In this document: positions 13,101 through 23,080 of the stretch, one piece after another | Layout: every line of letters begins with the position of its first letter | Numbering within the stretch: position 1 is the stretch's first letter | From: Kryptolebias marmoratus | Lineage: Eukaryota > Chordata > Actinopteri > Cyprinodontiformes > Rivulidae | Assembly: GCF_001649575.2 (NCBI RefSeq) | Contig: NC_051443.1 | Span: 17,180,360 to 17,244,359 of the forward strand | Length of the DNA: 64,000 nt | Direction of reading: 5' to 3' | Program-made: the position numbers and the translations under genes | Notes under the pieces: generated by a model | What the model was told of the DNA's origin: nothing | What the model saw: the letters and a program-made list of their open reading frames with translations, nothing else | Databases searched by the model: none

Positions 13101-13171
13101 GGTACGACGCCGCAGGGATGCCTCAGCTGCTGGAGCACCAACAGCACATCCAGCTCCCCATCTACAGATAG
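1170..13171 (+). CDS. fam222a: FAM222A-like protein, two coding exons
   Basis: Coding exons 1170-1299 and 11826-13171 join in phase (43 codons plus 1 nt, then 1346 nt) to give 491 aa; the human protein is about 450 aa. The start gives MLACIQRRQN, matching the family's MLAC-LQR opening. The donor is AAAG|GTGAGT and the acceptor is TTCTTCCCAG. After the junction comes the conserved block RYPSPAELDAFAQKTANSPL, then a stretch like IRVPQHK-LNRTVNG and GYQGLLAIVK. The C terminus (SLQSLE-LI-EI-PPCIKE-ML, ending LPIYR) also matches the family. The middle is low-complexity: a short Gln run near residue 240 and a His/Pro-rich stretch near residues 370-400. No enzymatic domain is visible. Molecular function is poorly known in the family, so I assign none. 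FAM222B is a possible paralogue, but gltp and git2 next door favour FAM222A. Confidence 0.9.
2350..2430 (+). repeat. Fragment of unclassified dispersed repeat, copy 1
   Basis: The segment with GTAGCTGAGAGTCATTCCCA closely matches the 3' part of the copy at about 5830-5880 (GTAGCTGAGAGTCATCCCCA) and of the copies at 46460-46800. Only about 80 bp is recognisable here, so it is a truncated member of the same family. Confidence 0.6.
4690..5070 (+). promoter_or_regulatory. Candidate intronic regulatory segment
   Basis: This part of the fam222a intron is CpG-richer than its surroundings, free of obvious repeats and dense in motif-like words: ACCAATTAATTACGTGG and TTTTAATTACTGGG (homeodomain-type), two CACGTG-like E-boxes, CGTCATGGTAACGA (resembling an RFX X-box half) and GTGCGCGCGCCG. 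No coding potential is visible. That it is an enhancer is inference from composition; conservation was not tested. Confidence 0.3.
5630..5890 (+). repeat. Unclassified dispersed repeat, copy 2
   Basis: It begins around CTGTTAGCAAAATATCTCGT and runs through ...CAAATTTTAGTGAAACTATC, CACCACAGCTAACTGACC, CACAAAAAGGCTTATATCTC and TTTGGTGTGGTAGTAGCTGA. The same ordered words occur in three degenerate units at 46440-47160 and, inverted, near 37030-37150. It contains no transposase or other protein domain and I see no clear terminal repeats, so the class is unknown. Confidence 0.75.
6466..6466. other. Ambiguous base in a G homopolymer
   Basis: A single N sits at the start of a run of about 13 G within the fam222a intron. 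It marks an assembly or base-call uncertainty. Confidence 0.95.
7346..7538. mobile_element. hAT-type MITE with 8-bp target-site duplication
   Basis: A 193-bp element starts CAGTGGTGTCCAATCCTGG and ends CCAGGATTGGACACCACCG, so the ends are inverted repeats. The inner arms continue the inversion (GCATGTTTTAG near the left, CTAAAACATGC near the right). It is flanked by the exact direct repeat GGTTATAT at 7338-7345 and 7539-7546. An 8-bp duplication with short terminal inverted repeats is the hAT signature. It has no coding capacity and is therefore non-autonomous. The left end is a widespread fish repeat that I recognise by sequence. Confidence 0.9.
7560..8270. mobile_element. Foldback-type element with long imperfect inverted arms
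   Basis: The left arm (GGGTTCTGTGGAGAGG, later GCCGCCATCTTAAAACAA) reappears inverted in the right arm (TTGTTTTAAGATGGCAGCG near 8170, then CCTTTCCACTGAACCC near 8235). Arms are roughly 150-200 bp and imperfect; the middle is unrelated. No protein is encoded. A related sequence lies at about 49510-50060. It begins directly beside the hAT MITE, so the MITE may have landed next to or into it. The exact ends are uncertain. Confidence 0.6.
10585..10900 (-). mobile_element. 3' fragment of a LINE retrotransposon
   Basis: On the minus strand a short open frame reads VELPLHIRSSPTLDTFKARL, the typical ending of a fish LINE reverse-transcriptase ORF (usually W-N-S/E-LP-H-R-S-P-L--FK--LKT). It is followed by an AT-rich 3' tail. 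The remainder of the ORF is missing, so this is a 5'-truncated dead copy. The clade cannot be assigned from this short piece. Confidence 0.7.
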
Positions 13172-14210
13172 GTGCTGAGACATACAAGACTTTTTTTTTT
13201 TTTTAAACACACAACTGGAGTTTAAACATGCCTTTTTTGATTTGTGCATGTATTTGTAGAAGCCTTTCTGTGTTTCATGCCTGGGAAAAGAAGGAAAAAT
13301 GATAATCAGAAGTTGCGACACGGACTCTTTTTATGTTTGCATCTTTTAATGACTGCTGTGATTGATTTAACACTGAAGCTGAGCACTCGATCACACTCGC
13401 GTTTCGTGCTGCAGGTGAGTTTTGTAGGCCTTTGCAAAAAACGGAAACGAGTGGAGCTGAAATGATCAGGGGCACCAATCAAAAACCATGTAAAGAATTT
13501 GTGCAACTGTTGTAATTTTATTTTTTTTTCTTAAACATAAAATTGTTTTTTTGAGTGGGAGTTATTTTATTTTATTTTTTTACTTTTTGAGCTTGGTCAT
13601 CCACTCCTGTGCATCCACGATTCCGTCTGATGAAAGTCTCACAACCACTGAATGAAGACACACTGCTCATGATGTTGAGGAAGGTTTTCCTCTATCACAG
13701 TTACAGATAAAATGTTGTCATTTAGCATCTTAATTTGTCTTCTTGTAGTTCTGCTGAGCTCGGCGCATTTGGACTGTTGCATCCAGGCCAAGAAAGATGC
13801 ACTCTTTGGTTGAATTTTCCACCTTTTTTTAAAGTGGAGAAAGTTCTGCGGTTTGTTTTGCTTCTGAGTGAAATGACTTTACTCACCTTATGGTTGTTTA
13901 ATAGACTGATTAACATTGGAAAGCAGACCGCCTGAATCATGTACTGTAGGGCTATATCATCCGGAATGATCTGAGACGTGTGACTGAGTAGTTCTCCGTG
14001 TGTCTGCGACGGTTCTGTAAAACTATTTATTTATGTTGGCCTGGTGACTTCTATGGCAAACTCTCTATAATTAATATAAAGTGCAATTATTACATATGAA
14101 CCTGTGAGTCCTCTCTATAAATTATGGTGATGAAAACTACTTTTTGCAGTGTGTGATTGTGATCCTTCAGCCCTTTTTATTTCTGTTTCTTTATAAGGCT
14201 TGTCAAGTAA

Positions 14211-14216
14211 AATAAA
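14211..14216 (+). terminator. Candidate fam222a poly(A) signal
   Basis: A canonical AATAAA lies about 1.04 kb downstream of the fam222a stop, in an AT-rich 3' region followed by T-rich sequence. Use of this site is inferred. Confidence 0.4.
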
Positions 14217-14569
14217 TTTTTTTATAAACCCAGCAAATACTGTTACTACAGTAAATACATTTAGGTTTACTGTCTAACAAACACGCAGCCTTATTAATGA
14301 ACTAGCTGTGGAAAACAAATGTTTCTTTCTTTCATCAGTTTTTTTTTAAATTTGTTTTTCTACCAAATATCAAAATACTTGCACTTACTTTTTTACTCAC
14401 AGATACATGAAAACATTTAACTCGGTGAGGAATAGTGATGCGTTGACTTTCAGTACTTGAATTACTTATTTATTGTCAAAACTTTTGCTCATAGAATCGC
14501 ATTGAATTCTCTTCAGTTTCTTAAAACTTTGTTCTCTGAAATCGACTTTAGCGTATTTGCTCTACTTTG

Positions 14570-14880
14570 TCTTTCTGTCCTCTGCTTAACTTTTAGCTAC
14601 AGTCTTATGCTTAAAGCTATTGTCATGCTAATTTTAGCTTGTAGGTACATCTTGTAGCTTTTAGCTACATTTTGCTAGTTTCAGATTTTAGCTACTGTTA
14701 TGATTGTTTTACCTTTTTATCTGTTTTTGCTCACTTTAGCTTTTAGCTACTAATTTTAGTCTTTTGCTATGTTTTAGCTCGGTTTAGCTTTTAGTTACCA
14801 TTTTATTTATTTTATCATTTTGCTACTGTTATGCTGGTTTTAGCTTTAAGCTAATTTTCTAGTTTTGGTTTAGCTCCTTT
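14570..14880 (+). repeat. Degenerate TTTTAGCTAC tandem repeat
   Basis: The words TTTTAGCTAC, TTTTAGCTTTTAGCTAC and TATGCTAATTTTAGC recur many times with irregular spacing of about 25-40 bp. This is a decayed minisatellite between fam222a and gltp. Open frames through it are by-products of the repeat. Confidence 0.75.
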
Positions 14881-16102
14881 CAACTTCTACTTGTTTGAAC
14901 CTTTTTTAATAATTAGGTTTTAGTTTCTTCAACAAATTTCAGCCGTTATTCAGCACTCGGCATTCAGATTTTTGCAGAAAATGCACATTTTTCTAGTTTT
15001 CTAATCATGTTTCATCATGAGATTTAGGCTCTTTAAATGCAAGTTATTTTCTGCCTGAGACACATTCTCTTATAAATGATGCAGCTCTGAGCGTTAATTT
15101 GCTTATTGTGAATTATGTCAGAGCAGATGGATTACAGGTTCTTGAAGCAGGAGACTTTAAATCTTTTAGAAATGCATATGTAAATGAACATTTGCCAGTC
15201 CTTTCTTAATAATGTTACATTGTGAAAAATGCACAAGAATCTTTGTGTTTATATTGTTAAAAAAAACAACAGCTGGTACTTTGCTGATAAATTGTAGGTC
15301 TAGTATAGCTGCGCTCTCCGTTTTGCTCAGTTTGTCCTAAATTTAAAGCTACAGCAGTGATGTAGCTTGGATCATCATGGAAACAAAACATGCAGACACT
15401 TTAAGTAGATTAGGATGAAACAAAAGTAGCAAGATGGTGAGGAGGAGTGCGTTTAAAAGCAGCCACACCAACTGACAACCTCATTCCAGATAAGCGTGTT
15501 CTATTAAAGGTCAGTGATTTTACTCATTGGGGCCGTTGTCGTAAATGAGTTACAGTCTTTATCCTGTTGTGTTCCGACTCTGCTGTAAGTTTTTCCATCC
15601 CTGCAGGCAGGACGGCTGATAAAAACCTCCAGGATTACAGACGTGTTCCTCTCGCTCGGAGGTGATTAGCTCGGGCTCCTCTGGGAGAGGAACCAGAACC
15701 GCTGCCGACCTCCGGGACGCACTTTAGATAAGTAGAAGTGGGCAGAGGGAGAGAGTGGCTCACAAAGAGGATTAGGATACATGTGGGATAAAACACAATA
15801 AAGACAACATCAAAATGTTTTTTACTGGTATGTCATCGTAAGCAGGAGGCATTAAACAAACCTACACCAGCAAAAGTTTTAGAAAAAAGAAACAATTAAG
15901 CTGGAATGACACTTAAATTAAAAACAAACCTCTACATGTAATATCAAATATTCCAGTCTGTATCAACCTCCTCAAACAGCAAAATAAACAAAAATGGAGA
16001 AACGCTGCCCCCTGGTGGAAGGTCAATGAACTCCATGTAAACGTTATTTCTAAGCTTAAACATTTAAACACTTTTGGACACACATTGATCGTAAATGGTC
16101 TG

Positions 16103-16108
16103 TTTATT
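16103..16108 (-). terminator. Candidate gltp poly(A) signal
   Basis: TTTATT on the plus strand reads AATAAA on the minus strand, about 690 bp past the gltp stop. Other AATAAA-like words lie nearby, so the choice is tentative. Confidence 0.3.
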
Positions 16109-16796
16109 CATAAAGTATTCATTCGGAAAATATGGCTCTATTTAATACATTTTTAATAAATATTTAAATAGCATCCAGTATTATTTTCTTTATATCCGAC
16201 GTAAGGCTTAGGCCACAGAACACCATAAAGCAACTTGGTTGCACTTTCATACTGAACACAAACTTAAAAATAAAAAAAAGCAGAGGGTGAAACAAAATTG
16301 TAAAAGAATTATTTTGAACAAGTCTTTGGAAACATTTAACGTTCAACCCCGCCAAAGCAAGGCACATTGTGGTGTTTTGATATTTAAATTCCCAGAGTCA
16401 GGTCACCAGTAAAAGACCAGGAAGCAGAGAAGATATAAACAAGAATCATGGTTTACAGTCTTGCATTTCTTTCATGATTAAAGCGTCACCCTATCACGTC
16501 ATTAAGCAGCCCACCCTACTACAACCCAATCTAAGCCAGGAGTGAGTTGGGACTTACAAAGAAGCACCTTCAGTTATCATTTTCCTTTACATTTAAGGCT
16601 TTAGCATGATTAAAGACAAAATGTGCGTACAGCATATTTGGTTAAGGCATCATCCGAGTAATAAATACCACACTGAAAAGAGAACAAGTTTATATATAAA
16701 CACCCTTATTAAAACTAGTTTTGGAGGCCGGAGTTGGACCCGAGTGCGACGCCACGCCACGCCCCTGCGCCTCCAGTCCAGCTGCATCCTGGGACG

Positions 16797-19333
16797 TCAA
16801 ACCGTGTAGTCCAGCTCCGCGTTCAGATTGGTGTACATCTCGTAGATGGCGTCTACGGTGGCGGTGTAGTTGACTAGGAAGTGGCGCACGTTTGCCAGAC
16901 AGTCTTCCTCTTGCATGTCCTCTCCCTTAGACAGCGCCTTGAGGAAGTTCGATCTGTAGGGAGCCGCGAGTAACGCCGCCTGAGAGACAGAAAACCCCGA
17001 GAGAGGAGTAAATGGGGAGTGGGCAGAGGTTGAAACATTTTGCAAAGAACGTCCTACAACTACAGCGTGAAAGATATATTGATTAAAAAAAAAATTGTGA
17101 TTTTTGTGCATTCAAAGCTAAATCTCCAAGGTTTCTGTACAAGATATGCACTGAAAACCGGTGTATTCAACAATCCAAGGCTTCGTGTGAGTTCTTTAAA
17201 TGTAATTCTTAGCTTTTTAACTGACCTTAACCTCAGCGAACTAAAGATTTCTTTCTGCAAAGCTAACAGCAATGAAAGGCTATTGTCCTAAATTCTTCAA
17301 CGATGCTTTTTCACCCTGTCAAAAAGCGAAGAAACGTGTCCCGCCCCCCCCATCCCTCCCTACGCAGAGTCTGGTTCAGCTGCATGTCATCGAGTACCAG
17401 GAGACATGAGCTGATAGGAACCATTGTGGCCACAATGATGCGTTCAAGATCTCTGCAAAAAAAAAATAAAACAAGTGTGGAGCAGCTGATTTCTTCTGCC
17501 GTTTACAGAAAGCTCTACAACCACTTGATGGCCGTTTTAAACTCGAGGGATGAGAACAGCATAATAAAACTCCTGAAGTTCTGTTGTGTTTGCCATGCCG
17601 CCCCGAGATTATCAGTCTGAAGTGTGCCAAAACGTTTGGTCTTACAGTGAAAACCTTCTGAACGAGCCAGCCGTGGTATTTCTTCAGCGCCTGCTCGTAG
17701 GCCTTGGTGACGTTGACCCGGATCAGGTTGGGGTTGTTCTCGTCTCGATCGCCGTCGGCCAAGCTCTGCAGCAGGACCTGGATGAAACGGAGACCCCTGC
17801 GGGGGAGGGCGGAGACTGACAGGGCTTTGAGAAACTACACCTGAGCCCGTCTGCTAACAACAGGGCCGCCAAACTCAGCTACACAAGGAGGGCAAAATTA
17901 AAACTTTGGTCCAAACCCAGGACCGATCTAGACCCACACTTATTAAAAAAAAGACACAAACAAACCTTGGCTTTAGATGTTTTGTGTCAAATTATTCTTA
18001 ATGAAATTTAAATGACATCTTAGCGACAGATGTAGAATTTAAAATGAACAGGTTAATGAACTAAGAAAAAAAAAAGATCGTTTTAAAAATTTACAATCAT
18101 ATCGCAGCCCATCAAATTAGCTAAAACAAACCCTACACACAAATCCAAACATACTGCTACTAACATCTGACCTGGAAAACCCAGAAAAAAACAACATCCA
18201 TTAAAGCAGATTCTGTTTCTCGTTAACTCAGGTCAGAAACCCGACATCTCGTCTCGGCTGTGAGCTCGATCTGTCCCATTTGATGTCAAAAACCAAGACG
18301 GCTGAGAAATTAAAACCCACTTTTCTTGGCTTCGAAGGGGGTTAGCCGTCATGAGAAGGCTGCACTAAACAGGAGCAGCTTTTCGGGCATAAAGAGAGGC
18401 GGCAGGGCCTCGATGAGTCACACACTGCAGGGCCAGGTCTAATATGATTAAAATATTATCTCAGGGGGCCAGAACTAATGTTAACAAGGTCCGGATCTGG
18501 CCCGCGGGCCTTGATTTGGACATGGTAAATATGGTAAATGAATCTACAGCTGTATGTTGAGTTGGACACATGTAGCTCAGGAATTCCAGTGTGACCTCAA
18601 AGTGCTCACCTCTTCAGCCACATCAGGGCCAAAGTTGCTCCAACTTTGGGCCATTCTGCTCCCTTTGTGTCCCGCTCCGCCTCCAGGATGTCCTGCAGGG
18701 TCACGTACTTCGCGGGGTCCGTGAGGTACACTGCTCTTATTTTCTAAAAGACAAAACCCAGACGAGTTAGTTTTGCTGCTTTTTTGCATTCGGCATGAAA
18801 GACGCTGCACCGGCGGACTCCGCGTGGCGTTCACGGTCGCAAAAATAAACAAATAAATAATAATAACTCATTCCTTACCGTTATGTTACCATTGATGTCC
18901 GATTTGATGATTGAAAACACTTTGGATCCCAAGCAGTCTGCGGGAGGAACAGATATTTGAGAGCAGGGCGATGAAATATGAATGACTCCTCCAAGCAGGA
19001 GGGAGCGGAGACCGTGAACGCAGCAGCAGGAAAGTCACAAAGAGGTCACTGTGCGCGTAAAAACAGAGTTTGGAACCCAACACCCCCCTAACTTCTGATG
19101 TGCAAAACACTCAAAACACTTAACAGGATGAGACAAGCGATTCGCCCGAATAATATAATCGTGAGAGGAACCGGTCTGAGTCTGAGCGCTGCCTCTCGGA
19201 TCAGCCGACGTGTTGCGTTCAGGGACTCACCGAAGAACGACGGCAGGCTCGACACGTTGTCCAGAAACGTTTTCGTGTCGACCGACCTGTCGGGGGGCAG
19301 CTCTTTAAACAGGTTATCCAGTAAAAGAGACAT
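16797..19333 (-). CDS. gltp: Glycolipid transfer protein
   Basis: Five minus-strand exons (19231-19333, 18879-18937, 18610-18743, 17646-17796, 16797-16979) join in frame to 630 nt, 209 aa plus stop, exactly the length of vertebrate GLTP. GLTP moves glycosphingolipids such as glucosylceramide between membrane leaflets in the cytosol through an all-alpha GLTP fold. Seen in the sequence: the N-terminal LLLDNLFKELP, the segment around DINGNIT, the family-diagnostic LALMWLKRGLRFIQ (the Trp and the WLKR region form the sugar headgroup site), NPNLIRVN-TKAYE-ALKKYHGW, and the C-terminal FLVNYTATVDAIYEMYT ending in LDYTV. All four introns are GT-AG. It is convergent with fam222a and tandem with git2, as expected for the human 12q24 order. 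I see no disabling change. Confidence 0.97.
17341..17346. other. No feature beyond gltp introns between exons 4 and 5
   Basis: The intron 16980-17645 contains only AT-rich and C-run sequence (the C-run starts here). The intron 17797-18609 between gltp exons 3 and 4 is likewise without a recognisable element. Confidence 0.3.
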
Positions 19334-22300
19334 GGTCCCGCCGGGCTGGTGACCACGGGGGTGGGGGGGAGATCCGGCAGGAGCGGCAGGAGCGACTCAA
19401 CCCGGAACTGTGGCTCTGTCAAGTGGGCGGGCACGCGCCACCGACACCCCGCCCCTCACTTTCATCTGTCTCCCGAACAGGTGGGAAACGCGTACAAAGT
19501 TATTATTATTATTATGAGTTTTTAAAAGTCATAACTACGAGACACAAGGCGACACAGCTTGAACCTGTTGAAGAGGACGGAATATAAACAGATTCACGTG
19601 CCTCCGCTGGGAGCTTCGAGGTGTTATTTAGATGGAATTAAAAATATAAATTGTTTTCATTTATGGTTTTGGGGGTACAAGCGCCCTGGTTCTTTTGGAG
19701 TTTTCAGCCGACCTCCTCAGTTTGTTGACATAAAGACGCGACACCACGCTTAAAATAATAAAAACATTTATTTTTTTAACCGAACAAGATGTGGACTAGA
19801 GCGGAGCAGCACATCCGGGTACTTGGCCTATCCGCTTCCACCTGCTTCTGGGGGAAATAACCCCTCCGCTTTGACTGGCAGGGAGTAAAACTCCAAACTT
19901 CTGATGTTTTATTTAAAAATACACACACTTGAAATAAGACTCCAGGGTAGTAGTTGTACTTATTACATATTTATTATGAGCATTACAAAATATAAACTCC
20001 TCATGACTTTATGATAAAAGGTTGATGAGAATAAAAGTCATAACATTCAATCATGAGCCATTATTATGAGATTTAGTCATTATTATGACTTTAAAACTAT
20101 AATTTATAAGATAAAGTCACGAGATACAATGCCATTATGACTTTAAAAGTCAAATATGATGCACTTATTATAACCTTAAAACTTGTGGGACAAAGTTAAT
20201 GTGAAGATTCAAAGTTATGACAGTTATAATTATATATTATAAGTTGTAAAGTCACTGTCATTTTAAAGCTCATAGTTATGATATATAAAGTCATTATGAG
20301 ATTAAGTCATTATTATAATGCTCGTTCTCCTTGTGGACATGTGACTTACCCTGGAATTACTTTTTATTAATATTTTTATTATTTTGGAGGCAGAAATACA
20401 CTTTAATTGGGGTGGGGTGGGGGGGGACTGCCTGGGTGTGTTGAAATCACACTGTGCGTCTACAACACACACGCACACACACACAAAGAAGACAGGGAGC
20501 AAGTTGAGGTATTAATCAGTTTATTATACATGAGACAGGGTTTGTTTTCAACCACAGAGGCTGGTGGGAGCTCTAACTTACAGGGAGGTAAATATCAGGT
20601 TTGACACCAGAGTTGAAAGTCACCGAATACTCTATTTTGAGGGTTTACATTTAAAAATAAACAATAACTGTATTTTAGAAATCCATGTAAAATAAGTCTT
20701 TATTAAGAGACTGGACAGTTGGGTTGTAATTTTAGCCTACACATCACCAAGAATGCTCAAATAAACCCATGACCATTATATGCTTCCAGTTGATTTATTT
20801 AAAAACAGAAACTTAGGTAAAATGTTGTTGTTATAATCAGATTTATGCATCCATAAATGTTTATAACCTTTGTGTGCTTTGACAATAGAGAGTAATTATT
20901 TAATATAAGTGCTAATTTTGCATTGAGCAAGTTCCTCCAGGCAACTTCTAATGTAAAAAATAAAGCAAAACGAACCAGTATCCCATGTGTGACGGAACAG
21001 GCAGCACACCTGAGCAGGTTTGTGTACGGGCAGTGTGATTCGACCAGCTCACTTTTCTTTATCCACGTTTTAGAAAGAGCTCAACTTATTTAACCAACCG
21101 TAGTTTACATCTAGTATTCAATATAAACAGAGAGCATTACAAATATTACTTTGTCATTTATATTGAATTGGTGACTTCCTGTCAAACTAAAACGGCCTAA
21201 TCCTGCTTAAATCTAAATTAGTGGGTTGGTGACCAAAACATCTGGTCTAAAGTTAAATAATTTTAGTTTATGGAAATTAAACTGAATCATTAATAGTTAG
21301 TTTTAAGGATAAGGTGGTTTCTGAGTCTATAAGAACATTTTTGTGTATTAAACAAATGAACAGGTGTTACAGAATGACTGTTTTGTTCTTTTATTTTAGT
21401 GTTTAAAACCATCATGTAATTTATCAAAAGCTATTCAATCTTGCTTTGACTAAAGTGAAATGAAAGTAATTATTGGCTCATTACAAAACAAAAAAAAAGG
21501 GGTAAGAAGAAAATATCTGTTGATGAAAGCTTCCTGAAAAGGGTTGGGATTCGTGGTGCGTGTAAACAGATGAACTGAGCAGGTTCTCCTGTTTGATGAG
21601 GAACTCCTTTTTCCTCCTGTTTACGAGCCGATTAGAAGAACTCTCCCATAAATAAAACAAATGATCGTCCTAATAAACACTAAACAGGAGATACTGGCCC
21701 AGGAGGTGAATTATAGCAGGATGAGGATATATTACAGTTGTTTTGGCTGTTTGATGCTGATCAGAGGTAACTCAGTCAACTAAAAAAAAAAGAGATTTTG
21801 CACTTTTCTTGGAAAACGTTTCATCTTTTACGAGTCTAATTTAAACCTGAGTGATAACAAACTCACTGCGCGGAGAATTACCTTCCCACTGACGGTTCGA
21901 ACTCTTCAACGAGCGGAGTACACACACAGGGTACAGTTACTTGAAAAGTGGCTGTAAACCATAGTATCTGACCACAGGGAAGCAGGTAAAAAAAACCACC
22001 GAAGCTACAGCAGAACCACACCAGATGCACAGAGCTCACAAGCAGCCCATCGCTAAGCACCAGCTGAGACGTCCCACGCACCAGGACCGAAGCTTCTGAA
22101 AATAAACACTGGTACTTCCTTAAAGATTAAAACGTACGGTTTATAAATAAAATATCATTTGGGTTATTCTGTTAGCGAATCGCACGGGTACACGCACATC
22201 TTACATATTTGCATAATGCTATATTTTCCATGAATTCAAACTGGATTTCACACAAGCTACACGGGGGGGGGTGTCTTTGTGAGCACCTTTGCGAAAACAC

Positions 22301-23080
22301 ACACACAAACGTCATATAAGTATGGCTGTGACATGATAACTTCAGTAACTACTTTACGTAAAAACACATCTTCAACCAGCTGAGGGGAAACAAAATTAAT
22401 TTTTTTTTAAATATCACCGGCTGGATGGAATGAAAGTGTGCAGTCTTGCTGGCCTAACAAAGCTCCGAATACACTGAAGGCTTCCGTATAATCACAGTTG
22501 GCTTACGAAAACTTTAAGCAAGCAACATCACAAAAAGGTCTGACACTACAATACTGTCACTACCGCTTACAAACAGTTAGATAGAAAAATAAAGCATCAT
22601 GACTGGAATGGGTAGAGGTCCGTCTGCGGTGATCCTTGATGTTTCGAGGTTGTTTTTAACGTCGAGGAGCACAACAGATCGACCTTCAGTCACCACTACA
22701 GCGTTACAGAGAAGAGTGAAAAGCTCTTTAGATTTGCTTTGTTTTTTTGTTCGATTCTGTTGCACATAAGCACATAACATTGCACTTTCGGACATCAAGT
22801 GGTATGAATCTGTGAGGTAAGGAGTAGTAACAGGATTTCTCCTACATTTTTCACTGTGTTTATATGCATGGCACAGATAAAAAATAACTTAGCTTTCGAT
22901 TGATTGATAAATTTCCATTAAATCTTTTTTTTTGTTGTTAAAGATTTTACCCATCTTAAGGAATGTACAGTATGTGAATGCTTACACTGATTACTATCAG
23001 ACAACAAATATACATTGATTAAATTGAACTGTAAGCAATACTGAAAGAAATGTCTTTGGGTTTTTGTTGTTTATTCTTAA
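19334..23080. other. git2 3' region and gltp upstream region
   Basis: The first about 150 bp above the gltp start is GC-rich and is the likely promoter and 5' UTR. It is followed by the TCATTATGA array and AT-rich sequence. The part next to 23081 should be the git2 3' UTR; a minus-strand AATAAA at about 21390-21395 is one possible end. I see no further coding exon. Confidence 0.5.
19980..20320. repeat. Degenerate TCATTATGA/CTTTAAAA tandem array
   Basis: The words TCATTATGAG, TTAGTCATTATTATGACTTT and AAAGTCA recur with irregular spacing, making an AT-rich decayed minisatellite upstream of gltp. A very similar word set fills 59180-59850. Confidence 0.7.

Larger units (their letters stand above)
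13172..16796. other. fam222a-gltp convergent intergenic region
   Basis: It contains the fam222a 3' UTR (to about 14.2 kb), the TTTTAGCTAC array, and AT-rich DNA leading to the gltp 3' UTR. I see no third gene. In human, TRPV4 lies between FAM222A and GLTP; nothing resembling its ankyrin or six-transmembrane exons is present in these 3.6 kb. Confidence 0.65.
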